From Timema cristinae (Eukaryota > Arthropoda > Insecta > Phasmatodea > Timematidae): a stretch of 64,000 nucleotides of DNA. Where the stretch lies: positions 72,985,941-73,049,940 of the forward strand of contig JBCFYV010011172.1 in NCBI GenBank assembly GCA_039000515.1. The letters are read 5' to 3'. Below, one piece after another: positions 11,651 to 22,194 of this stretch. The position numbers and the translations under genes are program-made. How positions within the stretch are numbered: the stretch's first letter is position 1; each line of letters begins with the position of its first letter. Under the pieces are notes generated by a model. It saw only the letters and a program-made list of their open reading frames with translations, was not told the origin of the DNA and ran no database searches.

Positions 11651-11841
11651 GAGAAAGTATTGTGATTGCTAAAAAAAATCGAATTACAAATTGTTGATGA
11701 ACTTCGACGTTTCATGATCCTCCGAATCCAAAAAAGTGGTTCCAGCATTTCCGTCTGTCTGCCTGTCTGCCTGTCCGTCCGTCTGTGCCTCGGAGTAAAG
11801 TCTAAACTATTTGAGCAATCGGGCTAAAACTTGGTATCTAG

Positions 11842-12282
11842 ATATCATATTCTGAAAATTTAAAAATGACACCTGGACACTGGAATCGAACCCGGGACCT
11901 TTGGCTTAATACCCCAATGCTCTAAGCACTGACCTATCCAGCATTCGTCCCGTGATCAGGGTCATTCTCTACTCATATTTCCAGGCGAGTCTATGATGGA
12001 CGTGTGGAAATCCTCGGCTACATATGTTTGAATTTTTATTAAGATCACGAGCTATCAGATAACGCAGCCACCTTCGATTCGGTAGTTGGCTTAATGCTGC
12101 CACTTGTACAATTATTATAATTGTAAGGGATTGCATATTTAAGAATCAAATAGCCAAAGCTATTATTTATGCTTTTAGTGAGGATTACTCTATCTAGATA
12201 TGATTTTTAAATTTTCGGAATATGATATCTAGATGGAGTAATCCTCACTAAAAGTATAGTTAATAGCTTTAACTATTTGATT
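11842..12282 (-). mobile_element. 441-bp insertion: SINE-like family A copy plus palindrome
   Basis: Flanked by a perfect 12-bp direct repeat CTTGGTATCTAG (11,830-11,841 and 12,283-12,294). The minus-strand family A tRNA-like unit occupies about 11,866-11,960 (B-box complement GGAATCGAACCCGGGACC) and its conserved upstream part runs to about 12,115. The remainder, 12,143-12,282, is a near-perfect inverted repeat. Confidence 0.75.
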
Positions 12283-12290
12283 CTTGGTAT
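12143..12290. repeat. perfect-arm inverted repeat (hairpin)
   Basis: The left arm begins AAGAATCAAATAG and continues to GAGGATTACTC...ATCTAGATAT. The right arm is its complement and ends CTATTTGATTCTT. The loop is about 20 bp (TTTTTAAATTTTC region). The loop and inner arm match the 3' tail of family A, so the palindrome probably arose from two opposed tails. Confidence 0.85.
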
Positions 12291-13165
12291 CTAGGGTTTT
12301 CATAGGTTTTTCCCGAAGTTTTTTTGGAATTGGACATCCAACACTAAAATTAAGTGTAGTTTACTGAAGGGCAAAAGAGAAAAAGTTGAATTTCTCAAAA
12401 TTTGCTTTAACGATTTTGATTTAATTTTATTTCTAAGCATTTATCAATATTACAAACAAAATGGTTACTCTCAAATTTTCGCCAAAATGACTTTAAGGGT
12501 TCCGGTCTGATGCGTAAATTCTAATTCTTTGATCATATTTCCGTAAATATTTGGGATATGAAATTACTTATTATTGCAAATATGTAGGTATATTTATATT
12601 AAGAATCTTTTATTGAAAATATATTTTTATAAAACCCAAAATTTTCAAGCTATACGCAAATATATATATATATTTAACTTTGCGAACACTAAAGGTAAAG
12701 TATTGCGACCGTAAAAAAAAATAGAACTCAAGATTTGATGAATTTCGATGTCTCATGACCCCCCAAACACTAAAAAGTTGTTTTTGCAAAGCCGTCTGTC
12801 TGTGTGGCTGTTTAACCCTAAAAATTAAGAGTAGTTTAATAAAGGGCGAAAAGAGAAAAAAAAAAATGATGATCTTAAAATCGGCTGCAACGATTTTGAT
12901 TAAAATTCGTATCTAGGTGTTGATTAAGATTATAAATAAAATATCTCTTTTAATTTTCCCATGAAAATCACTTTTAAGGTAATTTACAGAAGCGGAATTT
13001 TCCATATCTCCACAACAATTTAAGATACTAAATAATATCATTGCAAAATTGTAGTACTATTATAAATAAAAAAATATATGAAATATTTCTTCATAAAACC
13101 AATGGTTTCTGAGATATTGGCAAATATATTAATACAACTTTGTGAGCTTTAGTTGTAAAGAGATA

Positions 13166-13520
13166 ATACTTAAATTTAAACGCAATAATTCGATAATGTC
13201 ATAAAGTAAATAAGTAAGTCTCTCAAAAAGTTTATGTTCTCTTTACTTCAACAGTTTTAAAGACGAGCTGATAACTGTTATGTATCTTCTCTGAGCATGC
13301 GTTTGTATTAAAACATCGCTTAAAACTAGGATCTGCACTACTAGAACTCAATTACACATAAGTTCTCATGATAGCCTCTTGAGTTTTTCCAGTAGTCATC
13401 ATTACAGCTAGTCGTACACATGGTAATAATCAAATTGTATTGAATTCACTATATGATAAGTACGGAAACACCACCGTGTGTATGGTGCATTAGTTTCTCT
13501 CTACATTTTCTAGTCACTTT
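13166..13520. other. unassigned spacer
   Basis: AT-rich; shares one short phrase with 3347-3375. Nothing else recognised. Confidence 0.3.
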
Positions 13521-13530
13521 TTAAAAAGTA

Positions 13531-13800
13531 ACCCGCCTCGGTGGCGTAGTTGGCTAACGCTCTTGTCGTGTTGAGCTCGACTGCTGAGGATGGGGAGATC
13601 GAGGTTCGAATCTCAGTCGGGTGAACTGGGGGTGGTTTTTACAAAATGGTTTTCCACTCTCCCTCCACGCAAATGCGGGTTCACTTCCTCTAATTAAACC
13701 TTCCCAATTCCTAATCCATTAGCGTATTTAGTACTTAAAGTGTATAACCCGAACGGGTAGTAAGACGTGGTGCTAAATATTATTATTATTATTATTATTA
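13531..13800 (+). mobile_element. tRNA-derived SINE, family D, full length
   Basis: Head: CCTCGGTGGCGTAGTTGGCT (A-box) and GATCGAGGTTCGAATCTCAG (B-box). Body: CCCTCCACGCAAATGCGGGT and CCCAATTCCTAATCC. The 3' tail GTATAACCCGAACGGGTAG is shared with family C, then (ATT)n. Perfect 10-bp target duplication TTAAAAAGTA at 13,521-13,530 and 13,801-13,810. Confidence 0.92.
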
Positions 13801-13989
13801 TTAAAAAGTATTTAATACCCTTGGGGCTACGTACTCTCCATGGTGTGAGCAAGCTAAACCGACCAAACAGCCGTCGCCGTTGCTGATGATAGTGCCAACA
13901 TTTGCAGATAGATGGTGTCATGTGGTCAGCACAACGAACCCCTCTGTCGTTAATTTCTGTTTTCTAAACCGAAGCTTCTACGTCTTTAT

Positions 13990-14135
13990 TCAAGTATCTC
14001 CTCGTTTGTCCTCACGAGGCTGAGTTTGGCCCGTTCCAGAGGCACTCCTTCATGGAACATTTTTAAAAGCGCTGGGGATCGAGCCTGGGACCTTTGGATC
14101 TGTAGCCAGAAACTCTGACCACTAGACCAGAGAGA
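13990..14135 (-). mobile_element. tRNA-derived SINE, family E
   Basis: The minus strand reads TCTGGTCTAGTGGTCAGAG (A-box region), GATCCAAAGGTCCCAGG and CTCGATCCCCAGCGC (B-box region), then a body with CTCGTGAGGACAAACGAGG. The head resembles a tRNA but has an overlong body and weak acceptor pairing. A second copy lies at 51,820. Confidence 0.65.
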
Positions 14136-14347
14136 TGTTCTGCAATTACGTACTAGTGCAAAAAAAAACTTTAAAAAATATGTCACACGTGTCATGAATT
14201 CAAATATGTAGCTTGATGTGAAAATCTTTCTGAAAGCACAGAGACAAGAAATCATAGGATCATTTAAAACAGAAAATAAAAGGTCTGCTTGAATTCATGT
14301 CCTGATCAGAGAAAATGGGTAATTAAAGTATATGCGTTGAGTGTATA

Positions 14348-14986
14348 CAGGGCCGCAGGAGGTGTGCAAAAAGTGCGACCGCAAAGGGCCCCACGATTTG
14401 GAGGGCCCCTCGCTTGCTTAGGTAACAGAGGGGACAAACAAGTTATAGTGGTGCATGTTTGCTTGTGCGCTTGTATATTTTGCTCCCTATATAGGCTAGC
14501 TATCAAATATTGTCAGAGTATAAATAAAAACATAATCATGTGATTTGATTTGCATAACGAGTGAAGTGAGTTCTCCGTTTTAACTCAATCGATTTTAATT
14601 TGTCTGTGTGTTTGTGGTGGATATGTATCACGATAACTTTTGAACGCGTTAACCAATGTAATTCAAAATTTGCACAGTTGGTCTATGCACCTTTACACAG
14701 ATCAAGTTCGTTGGGTAAATAGAACTAAGGGTTGGGAATAAATCAAACATTTTATGTATAAAACACGTCTTCTGGCATTAATGGTTACATGGATTTGTCT
14801 TTTAGGGCATTTAAGTATAACTTATATGGCGGAAAATAATTAGTATAACAGTGAAAAATACTTTAATAACATTAACACAAACATTAATTTAAAAAAAAAT
14901 TGGGAGGGATTTAGGATGATGCAAATAACTGAGGGCCCCGAAAATTAAGTTAGCCCTTGACCCCATGTTTGCTTAGGGCAGCCCTG
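14348..14986. mobile_element. hAT-like MITE, 639 bp
   Basis: The ends read CAGGGCCGCAGG on the left and CAGGGCTGCCCT on the right (minus strand). Flanking 8-mers AGTGTATA (14,340-14,347) and CGTGTACG (14,987-14,994) share a central GTGTA, consistent with a decayed 8-bp duplication. The interior includes a TTTGTCTGTGTGTTTGTGG phrase and an AACTTTTGAACGCGTTAACC phrase seen in many animal repeats. No coding sequence. Confidence 0.65.
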
Positions 14987-15059
14987 CGTGTACGGATGAG
15001 TGGAATGGAGATAGTGCCAGGAGACAGACAAGAAGTTGGGCTGTGTGAACTAATAATTG

Positions 15060-15340
15060 GGTGACCTGGTGGTCTAGGGGTAAGGTGTCAGACTTCTATG
15101 CTGGTGGCCGGGGTTCAATTCTCGGTCCCGGCACAGATTTATCTGATTACCAAACCCTTCCTTCACCTCTGACAAGACATCTTGTAAATGTGAGGAATGC
15201 CAGGCCGCCACCGTGGTTCGGATTCCACGTTAAACTGTAGGTCCTTCATTTCATATCACAATCACCCTACCATTACACATTAGCGTAAGTGCGTATAACC
15301 CGAACGGGTAGTAAGACGCGGTGCTAATAATAATAATAAT
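15060..15340 (+). mobile_element. tRNA-derived SINE, family C, full length, perfect target duplication
   Basis: All landmarks of family C are present: TGGTCTAGGGGTAAGG, GGGGTTCAATTCTCGG, GTTCGGATTCCACG, CGTATAACCCGAACGGGTAG and (TAA)n. The target duplication AACTAATAATTG is perfect over 12 bp (15,048-15,059 and 15,341-15,352). This is the best-bounded copy, 281 bp. Confidence 0.95.
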
Positions 15341-15364
15341 AACTAATAATTGCTGAGCCGTTAA

Positions 15365-15835
15365 AATATGTCATCAATGAATGATTTAGTGAGGTCATCC
15401 CATTTTATAACATATTCATTGAAACATTAATGACATTACCTATCTGAAAGGTTCTATTCTTATGCTACTGTATTCTTTATGGGAATGACAGTTTTAGAAC
15501 GACTAAAACAAGCCTCAATTATCTTATTATGTTCACTAATTACCAGGCTAACAAATAACTTTATGTATCTTTCTAACCATTCACTTTGAATTCAGAACTG
15601 CGATACATCATGTGAAACGTCTTTGAAAGTGAGATAATTTCACATTTTAATGTTACTGTTTTTTAAAAAAATATTACAAAACTTGAAATGGAAATCTTTT
15701 AATCTCATAGGAACATGTTGATAAGTTTTGCCTTCATTTTGGTTAGAACCATATTTTGAAATAACAAACCACTTCTTGAATAACACGAACAATCTATACG
15801 CTTTCACAGCGTTTCATCTCTCCAAAAGACGGCCC
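15365..15835 (+). repeat. dispersed repeat, family F, copy 1
   Basis: Colinear with 40,480-40,940 and 50,170-50,905. Shared marks are GGGAATGACAGTTTT, TCTTTCTAACCA, a CGTGAAACGTC-like phrase, a TTTTTTAAAAAAAT stretch, CATTTTGGTTAGAA and AATAACAAACCA. No coding frame or terminal repeat identified. Confidence 0.7.
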
Positions 15836-15869
15836 CCTTAATATATAAATCCTATTATAAATAAAATAA

Positions 15870-16140
15870 TCTTTATTAATAAAATGAAGAGTATTTTTGT
15901 CTGTCTGTCATGAACTTTGCGCAATATCTATCACAAACAGAGGGCAAACATTAAAAAATAAATAGTTACCCCTGTGCACGATTATGTTTAAAATTACGTC
16001 TTTGAGGTGCATCTGTTTGTGCACAGGGTCTACTTGTTTTTAAATTTCAGACCTCTCCGTGTGATAAATATCACGTAATGTTCATGACAAGCAAACAAGC
16101 TTTTTATTTTTATTTTATTAATTCAGATTAAGATTGATTA
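15870..16140. mobile_element. foldback MITE (long imperfect palindrome)
   Basis: The left arm TTTGTCTGTCTGTCATGAAC...TATCTATCACA pairs with the right arm TGTGATAAATATCAC...GTTCATGACAAGCAAAC. Inner arms CCCTGTGCAC (about 15,970) and GTGCACAGGG (about 16,020) also pair. Outer parts are AT-rich (ATTAATAAAAT and its complement). Confidence 0.7.
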
Positions 16141-17180
16141 ACAATTTTATCACTTTATATGGTTTTATGACATTTGTGGTCTCTTTGTCGGCAAATCACT
16201 TTGATATTTAATTAAAAGCTTCTGAAAATATTAAGATAAAAGGAAGGGGAGAAAGGATATTTTTTTGCACACATTGATTAGGAGGTGGCAGGTGGAAGAG
16301 AGGAAAAAGTGTGTGGAAGGGGGGGGGGGGCACTTTTTAAAATTTATCTTGTTTTAATTAATGTTATTCTTTCATTCCGTTATTTTGGCAGGCTAATATT
16401 ATTATTAATATGCGTCACGCAGGGAGTGAGATTTATTTATTTTATACAGAATACAACTGGGCTACAAATTTTAACTCTTAGAGCGCCAAACCCTGGATAT
16501 AGATTTCCCTCACTTATCAAAATGATAAAACACATTTGCGATGTGGAAAAATATGAAATATACGGTAAACTATTATTTTTGTTATAACTTTTAATTTGTC
16601 AGGAAAGATTAAAACTACCGCGAAGCTGCTATATTAATTTCATACAGTTATTAAAATACTCAACCTCTTATCTCAACTGTGAAACAATTATGTTGGGTGT
16701 GTCCCAGGGGAAAGCACTTTGTAGACACAAGCTGTACTAATTCGATATAAATAGTATGGAAAATGTTCTGTTCTTCATAGGTCATCATGATGTGTGTGGT
16801 TTATAAGGCTGTATATTTCAAAAAGTATATATAGGCTACTTTATTTTGAGCTAGGTAGCAGTGCGGCTCGTAAAAACCGTGTCCAGCCTCCCGCTGCAAA
16901 GTATTCTTCCAGTCGACGTTAAGTGTAGGGTTGTAAATCTCCACGCAAGTTGTAATATTGCTACGGTAGTTAGTATAGTAAACCTGCACAGCATGACGAT
17001 ATTATTACCTTTCTATGGTCACCGTCATTAGTTTCGACCCGATACGTGGATCTTTGCACAGTAGTCCCGGATCAGCCCATAATCTGCCGGTGCAGCGTCT
17101 TCTATATAATAATAGTTGTTGCCAAAAAGTATGACATTAAGCGTGTATTTGATACAGTAGTCATTTTTTGAACTTTAACC
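16141..17180. other. unassigned spacer with a G run
   Basis: Has a run of about 12 G at 16,319-16,330. Open frames around it are short and show no domains. Confidence 0.35.
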
Positions 17181-17184
17181 ACAT

Positions 17185-17370
17185 GGGTGTTAAAAGGATG
17201 ATAAAGGTAGCATTTAGAGGAAATGTACTCGTATTTACGTTATGAGAAGGTACGCAAACTATTTAGGAAGAAACTCGATATATACGTACGGGATTCAAAC
17301 CCTGACCATTGTCGGCAAACCAGACAAAATGAGTCTGACATTTGGTCCACGTGTCCAATCTGTCAATGTT
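17185..17370 (-). mobile_element. SINE family D-like, old copy
   Basis: The minus strand shows a decayed A-box near 17,350 (ACGTGGACCAAATG) and B-box CAGGGTTTGAATCCCG at about 17,290-17,305, then a body with ACGTAAATACGAGTACA-like sequence. The 3' tail is absent or unrecognisable. Confidence 0.5.
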
Positions 17371-17399
17371 ATTAAAAATTTCAGATGTAAATGATTTGT

Positions 17400-17610
17400 A
17401 TAGGCACGTGGACTAGATTACAGGCTCAACTTGTCTGACTTTATAGTGACCGGAAGGTTGGGGTTCGAACTCTGGCTGAGTTACTAAGTGTGTTTTTTTC
17501 CTAAATGATCTCTCTCTTTTACTTTATGCATATCCGAGTGTATTCCCTTTTATGTGTTACTTCATAGTCTTTATTCCATTAGCGTAATTAATAATATTCG
17601 TCTAGTTTAG
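17400..17610 (+). mobile_element. SINE family D-like, old copy
   Basis: GGCACGTGGACTAGATTAC (A-box side) and GTTGGGGTTCGAACTCTGG (B-box) are followed by the TTTTTTCCTAAATGAT phrase of family D and a CATTAGCGTAATTA phrase. It is arranged head-to-head with the older copy at 17,185-17,370. Confidence 0.55.
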
Positions 17611-17631
17611 AAGGATATTAATATGGACTTA

Positions 17632-17884
17632 ACCGCCTCGGTGGCGTAGTTGGCTAACGCGCTAGTTTCGTGTGGAGCTAGACTGCCGAAGACGGATAGA
17701 TCGAGGTTCTAATCTCACTCGAGTGAACTGGGGATGTTTTTTCCTAAATGGTTTTCCACTCTCCCTCCACTCAGATGCGGGTTCACTTCTTCTATATTCA
17801 ATCTTCCAATTCCTAACCTATTAGCATAATTAGTATTAAAGCGTATAACCCGAACAGGTAGTAAGACACGCTGCTAAGTATTAT
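17632..17884 (+). mobile_element. tRNA-derived SINE, family D
   Basis: Head CCTCGGTGGCGTAGTTGGCT and GATCGAGGTTCTAATCTCAC, body CCCTCCACTCAGATGCGGG, tail GCGTATAACCCGAACAGGTA then GTAAGACACGCTGC. No clean target duplication. Confidence 0.88.
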
Positions 17885-19620
17885 TAAGATGAAGTTTTTT
17901 TTTAGTACCTGGTTCGTTGGCCCACATACAGACACTCTTGAGGCCAGAATTCACGCTCGTGTATGGTATTTTTATAGTGCATGGAGAAAAGTCTAAAATC
18001 TTACTAGCTATAGAACCAATCACTTTTAAATCTTAGAACTTCAAATAAATAATGTAGACTATATTATCTTTTCTTTGGTGTTCGCCACTCGTGTCCCCGA
18101 GGCGTGAGGAGAGTGGGAGGGTCACTGAATCCGAACAAAAATGACTTGCATTTAGTTTATAGACGAGGAGGAACGAATCAAAAAACAAAACAAAAAACAG
18201 AAAAACTAGACGGGGGGAAAACCGAAAGAACAACATACTGATGTTTGTGGGGGAAAAAAAAAATGAGAACACTTTGACATTTTGAGACGTGTTGCATTTT
18301 ACTGTAAAAGTCTTCGGTTCGTTTCCCAGGGATTTGTTTTGTTTGCCTCGTTTAATCGTCCAGAACGACTGCGATATCAAACAACTGTTAAAAAGATGAA
18401 CTTTTTTCCTCCTCTTATCTTATTTGACGAGAAAAAATATGAATGTGAGGGCCGTGTCTGTCTGTGTGTCTTCCACCTTCATGGCATTTCAACAAATGGA
18501 TGGATCTTGACCAAATTTGGGGCACACGTATCCTCTCATAAGAATTTTACCTAGTTTTGGTTTTGATACAACCTAAGCGCATTGTTTCACGGTAAAATTT
18601 GAACGAATTTGGGCATGCTAGGTGCAAAAAAAAAAATGCAATATACTGAATATTATGTATAAAACTTTTGTTTTACTTAAATAAAAGTAAGTATGGCTTT
18701 ATTTGTAGTAACATACAATACATGTAAACGTTTAAATCTGTGCTAATATATTTTAAAAGGTGTGAAAAGGTTTCACAAGTTGGTAGAAATTCCTGAGGAA
18801 AGTGTTGATCTCATCCTATTTAAGACACACTCGGTCTACTAAAAGTACTACACACATTATTTGGACAACACTTTCTATAGCCAAACAATCTATATTTTAC
18901 TTGAACTTTTCCGGCTTAATATCAGTGTTCCCAGTTTCCCTCTTACCTAAATACTCTTTTAGATTTACCGACTTCATATTGTTTTTACAGTTCCTCTCTA
19001 GTCTATAACTTAATATAAATTAAGTTTTAGTGTTTTCAGTTTCTCTCCAGTCTAAATCCTCATTGAGATGTCACGACTTTATATTCACGCTCTCAGTTCC
19101 TCTCTTGTCATTTTACTTCCAGGACTTTTCCTAATTTGTATTAGTGTCCTCAGTTATTTTCCAGTCTACAGACTTCTAGGTTTTCACTTGTCAGTACAAA
19201 GTCCATCTAAAAAAATTGGTTGAATTGCACGGTTAAGGGTTGATTAACTCCAGCGAAATTCAACTCCATTGAAGTCTGAAGAGCAAAAAAATAGCTTCAT
19301 TCTTGTAATAAATTTGTTTAAATGTGTTGTACACAATGACACTAATCTTTTAAAAATAAGTTTTCTTCTTTTTTTTTTTTAAAGTATTAAAATAACTAAC
19401 GTTTGAATTATTTAATCACGGTTTCAATATTTATTGTTTTGGAAAAATAACAACCAAATTAAGCACAAGCCATATTGAGTGTTGTTTTCAGTGACTTAAC
19501 ATGCTTGGACCCTGCGCACTTTAAACTCTACGCATGGAGTGGACGTTAAATAAATTACAATGCGCTGAGTTGCGTAGAAGAGATATTATACCAGTATCAA
19601 CTACTTAGATTAGCTAAATC
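17885..19620. other. unassigned spacer with GTCTG-type phrase
   Basis: At 18,440-18,540 there is GTGTCTGTCTGTGTGTCTTC and AAATGGATGGATCTTGACC followed by AAATTTGGGGCACAC, a phrase type common in invertebrate repeats. T and A runs elsewhere. No gene seen. Confidence 0.4.
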
Positions 19621-19621
19621 A

Positions 19622-19840
19622 CAAGTCCGACAACTTAACTCAGTAGTGCGACTGTCTAATAGATTAAGAGTCTTGAGTTCGAATTCAGCAATGCCCGAAA
19701 AATGTATAATTGATGAAATTGGGTCTTCCCCTTTCACATTTATAAATTGATGGCCTAGGACCTAGGGTCTGGGCTTAGTATGTTTTCTAGAGTTACGCTG
19801 GTTTGTAGGTCGAGTGTTGATAAAATCATCCGGACCAAAA
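19622..19840 (+). mobile_element. tRNA-derived SINE, family B, old copy
   Basis: Head GTCCGACAACTTAACTCAG, decayed A-box, B-box TTGAGTTCGAATTCAGC. The body has CCCTTTCACA and TTGATGGCCTAGGACC, matching the family B body order. Confidence 0.6.
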
Positions 19841-20780
19841 AGTGAAAGTTAAACAACTTTAAATAGATACAAAATAAATAGTACCACTACTGACTCCAAG
19901 TGACTTGGTTGAGCATCGAACACTTGTGTCCAGAATCAGTGCAGGTACACAGTACACAGATCTTCTTTTCCTTGCCTCGGTGTTTCTATCCGAACCGAAT
20001 CGTTAAGTATTACTACCATGCAGGGGATCCGAAATAGGGGGGCTTGGGAAGCTTGAGTACCCTTGTTTTTATCTTGGGTGGCTGGGATTATCTTAAGCCC
20101 CTCCAATAATATTTCCCAAGTTAATTAAAAACCTGTGTATAAAAACATACCTCTTTTATCATCAGTTTGGTAATTTTAACTAGTGAAGACATTCATTTAC
20201 AATTAATTTAATAGAAAACTAAAATACCCTGATTTTTCAGTTTAAATTTTTCTCACGAAGAGAAACTGTTTCACAAAAATATAGTAACCAGCAATAGGCC
20301 TATTTGTGATTTCCTTAAATAAAAAAAACTATCAGAATTGTAAAGTCAACGGGTAATACACTTTTTACACTCATAAAAACAAATTGATGAAATTTCAAAA
20401 TTAAATTGTAAGTTTAATTTGAACACGAGGTGGTTTTTTAACCACAATTAAAATTTTATTTTTGTCATATCTTTATCCACCACAATAAAATTAAAAAGCT
20501 GGATATAAATTAACAAGCTTTCTTTTTGTGGTATGAATATAACATTTTATTATTTTTAAACCTACGTTAAAACATTGTTGTGAAATTATAATAATTTATA
20601 TTTCATTGTGTTCGAAGCATGGTTTGTAATAAATATACTAAGTATTTAATCAATACTAGTTTAAAGGTCTAATAAGTTACCCTCCTCAATGTAAGTCTTG
20701 ACAGGGTTGATAAGTACACTTGGTTTATGTTGAAAAGTAGCAGGCATGTTTCAACTATGGTGTAGCCTAAAATATAGAAA
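19841..20780. other. unassigned AT-rich spacer
   Basis: A possible hAT-type left end, CAGGGGATCCG, occurs near 20,021 without a matching right end. Nothing else recognised. Confidence 0.3.
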
Positions 20781-20786
20781 TATATT

Positions 20787-21656
20787 ATGGGTGTAGTGAA
20801 GGGGGCTGTGGGGTGCAAACCCCCCACATCTTCCCGAAAATTTCCGAAGATTTTAATGTTGATAGCAAAACTGTGTTTAAAGAAGTCAGTTTACAAAACC
20901 ATTTATCTTAATTTTATTCTGCAATCCACTCTTCAGAGATAGTAGGTTATAATAAAATAAACATACAATTTTCGAAAATGTGTCGGCGGAAGAACACTTC
21001 AAATAGCTCTTAAAGTCATATCATTTTCAAAAAATTCTAGGCGAGAATAATTTCTAATATATTCCAAGGGAATCCAATTTTTAAACATTTTCTGGTTAAG
21101 ACCACTTCAAATAGATTCCGAAGGCATCTAATTTTATAATTAAAAAAATCAGATGAGGAGCCATCTAAATATCCTTTTTTGGCATCCAAATTTTAAAATT
21201 TCTGAAGGAGGACCATTTTAAATAGCTTTAATAAAATCTAATGTATGAAAAAATCTGGCTATCACTATTTGAAATAACTTTTAGAGACACCCACTTTTCA
21301 ATATTTTTTTTAAGGAGTAGTATACTCCAAATTACTATAGAATTACCCAAATTTAAAAATAATCGGAGGAGGTATACTATAAATTTCATTTAAAAGAGTC
21401 TAATTTTCAAAAACAGTCCACTTGAGGACACCACCAAATAGCTTTTAGAGCATCAAAATCTTCAAACATTAACTGGGGGTGAGGGAGGAGAGAAAAGTTC
21501 CTAAAAAACCTTGCTGTTTCCCCTCCCTCTTTCTCACTCAAATAAGGTTCCACTGCCACTTTTTGGAATAATTTTTTTATTTTTCAAAAGTTGTAACATC
21601 ACGTCATAAACTTACCATTTGGAACCCTCCCAAAATAAAATTCACCCTATGCCCAT
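20787..21656 (+). mobile_element. repeat element of ~70-bp units with inverted-looking ends
   Basis: Begins ATGGGTGTAGTGAAGG and ends CACCCTATGCCCAT, whose complement is ATGGGCATAGGGTG. Inside, roughly nine degenerate units carry CACTTCAAATAGCTTTTAGA-like and ATCCAATTTTCAAA-like phrases. Same family as 7070-7718. No reading frame. Target duplication not resolved. Confidence 0.65.
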
Positions 21657-21719
21657 GATAAGAATGCTACCTTTCAGGGTAAACTGAGTGTACTTGGAAA
21701 AGTGGCAGCACGAAGCCAA

Positions 21720-21965
21720 CTCCGAGTTGAAGATGGCTGCGTTATCTGATAGCTCGTGATCTTAATAAAAGAAATACACATTAGTAGCCGACGATTTCCG
21801 CACGTCCATCATAGACTCTGCCTTAAAATATGAGTGAAGAATGAGCCTAGCCACGGGACGATTCCTGATAGCTCAGTGGTTAGAGCATTGGCGTACTAAG
21901 CCAAAGGTCCCAGGTTCAATTCCCGTGTCCAAGTGTCATTTTTAAATTTTCAGAAGAAGTAAAAC
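21720..21965 (+). mobile_element. SINE-like repeat, family A, best copy
   Basis: The order is GATGGCTGCGTTATCTGATA, CACGTCCATCATAGACTCTG, TGAGTGAAGAATGA, then the tRNA-like part GATAGCTCAGTGGTTAGAGC (A-box) and CCCAGGTTCAATTCCC (B-box), and the tail CATTTTTAAATTTTCAGAA. About 120 bp precede the tRNA-like part in all good copies. Confidence 0.8.
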
Positions 21966-22043
21966 ATGAAAAACTTAAGTAAATGGGTGTGACACGAAAA
22001 GTCACTGAAATTTCCAATTTTTTGCAATAATTTATGAAATATG

Positions 22044-22080
<37 letters not shown>

Positions 22081-22185
22081 TATTAGCACTGGGTCTTACT
22101 ATCCGTTCGGGTTATACGCACTTACGCTAATGTGCAATGTCAGGGTGATTGTGAGATGAAATGGACGACCGCCAGGTCACCCTTG
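22044..22185 (-). mobile_element. SINE family C with internal deletion, target duplication present
   Basis: Flanked by TGAAATATG at 22,035-22,043 and 22,186-22,194. Minus-strand order: the head start GGGTGACCTGGCGG is joined directly to the body at TCCATTTCATCTCACAATC, then the shared tail and (TAA)n. Most of the tRNA-like head and the central body are missing. Confidence 0.8.
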
Positions 22186-22194
22186 TGAAATATG

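Larger units (their letters stand above)
11651..13165 (+). repeat. 473-bp tandem repeat, two units, first unit interrupted
   Basis: Units begin GAGAAAGTATTGTGATTG (11,651) and GTAAAGTATTGCGACCG (about 12,690). In both the order is a TGATGAATTTCGATGTCTCATG-like phrase, a CCGTCTGTCTG block, an AAGGGC(A/G)AAAGAGAAAA block (12,368 and 12,841, 473 bp apart) and a CAACGATTTTGAT phrase. The first unit is longer because of the insertion at 11,842-12,282. The array at 1-1005 is a minus-strand relative. Short phrases with GTCTGTCTG also occur near 14,600 and 18,460. Confidence 0.75.

Noticed and set aside
20021..20700. hAT element starting CAGGGGATCCG
   Set aside because: No matching inverted right end or 8-bp duplication found.
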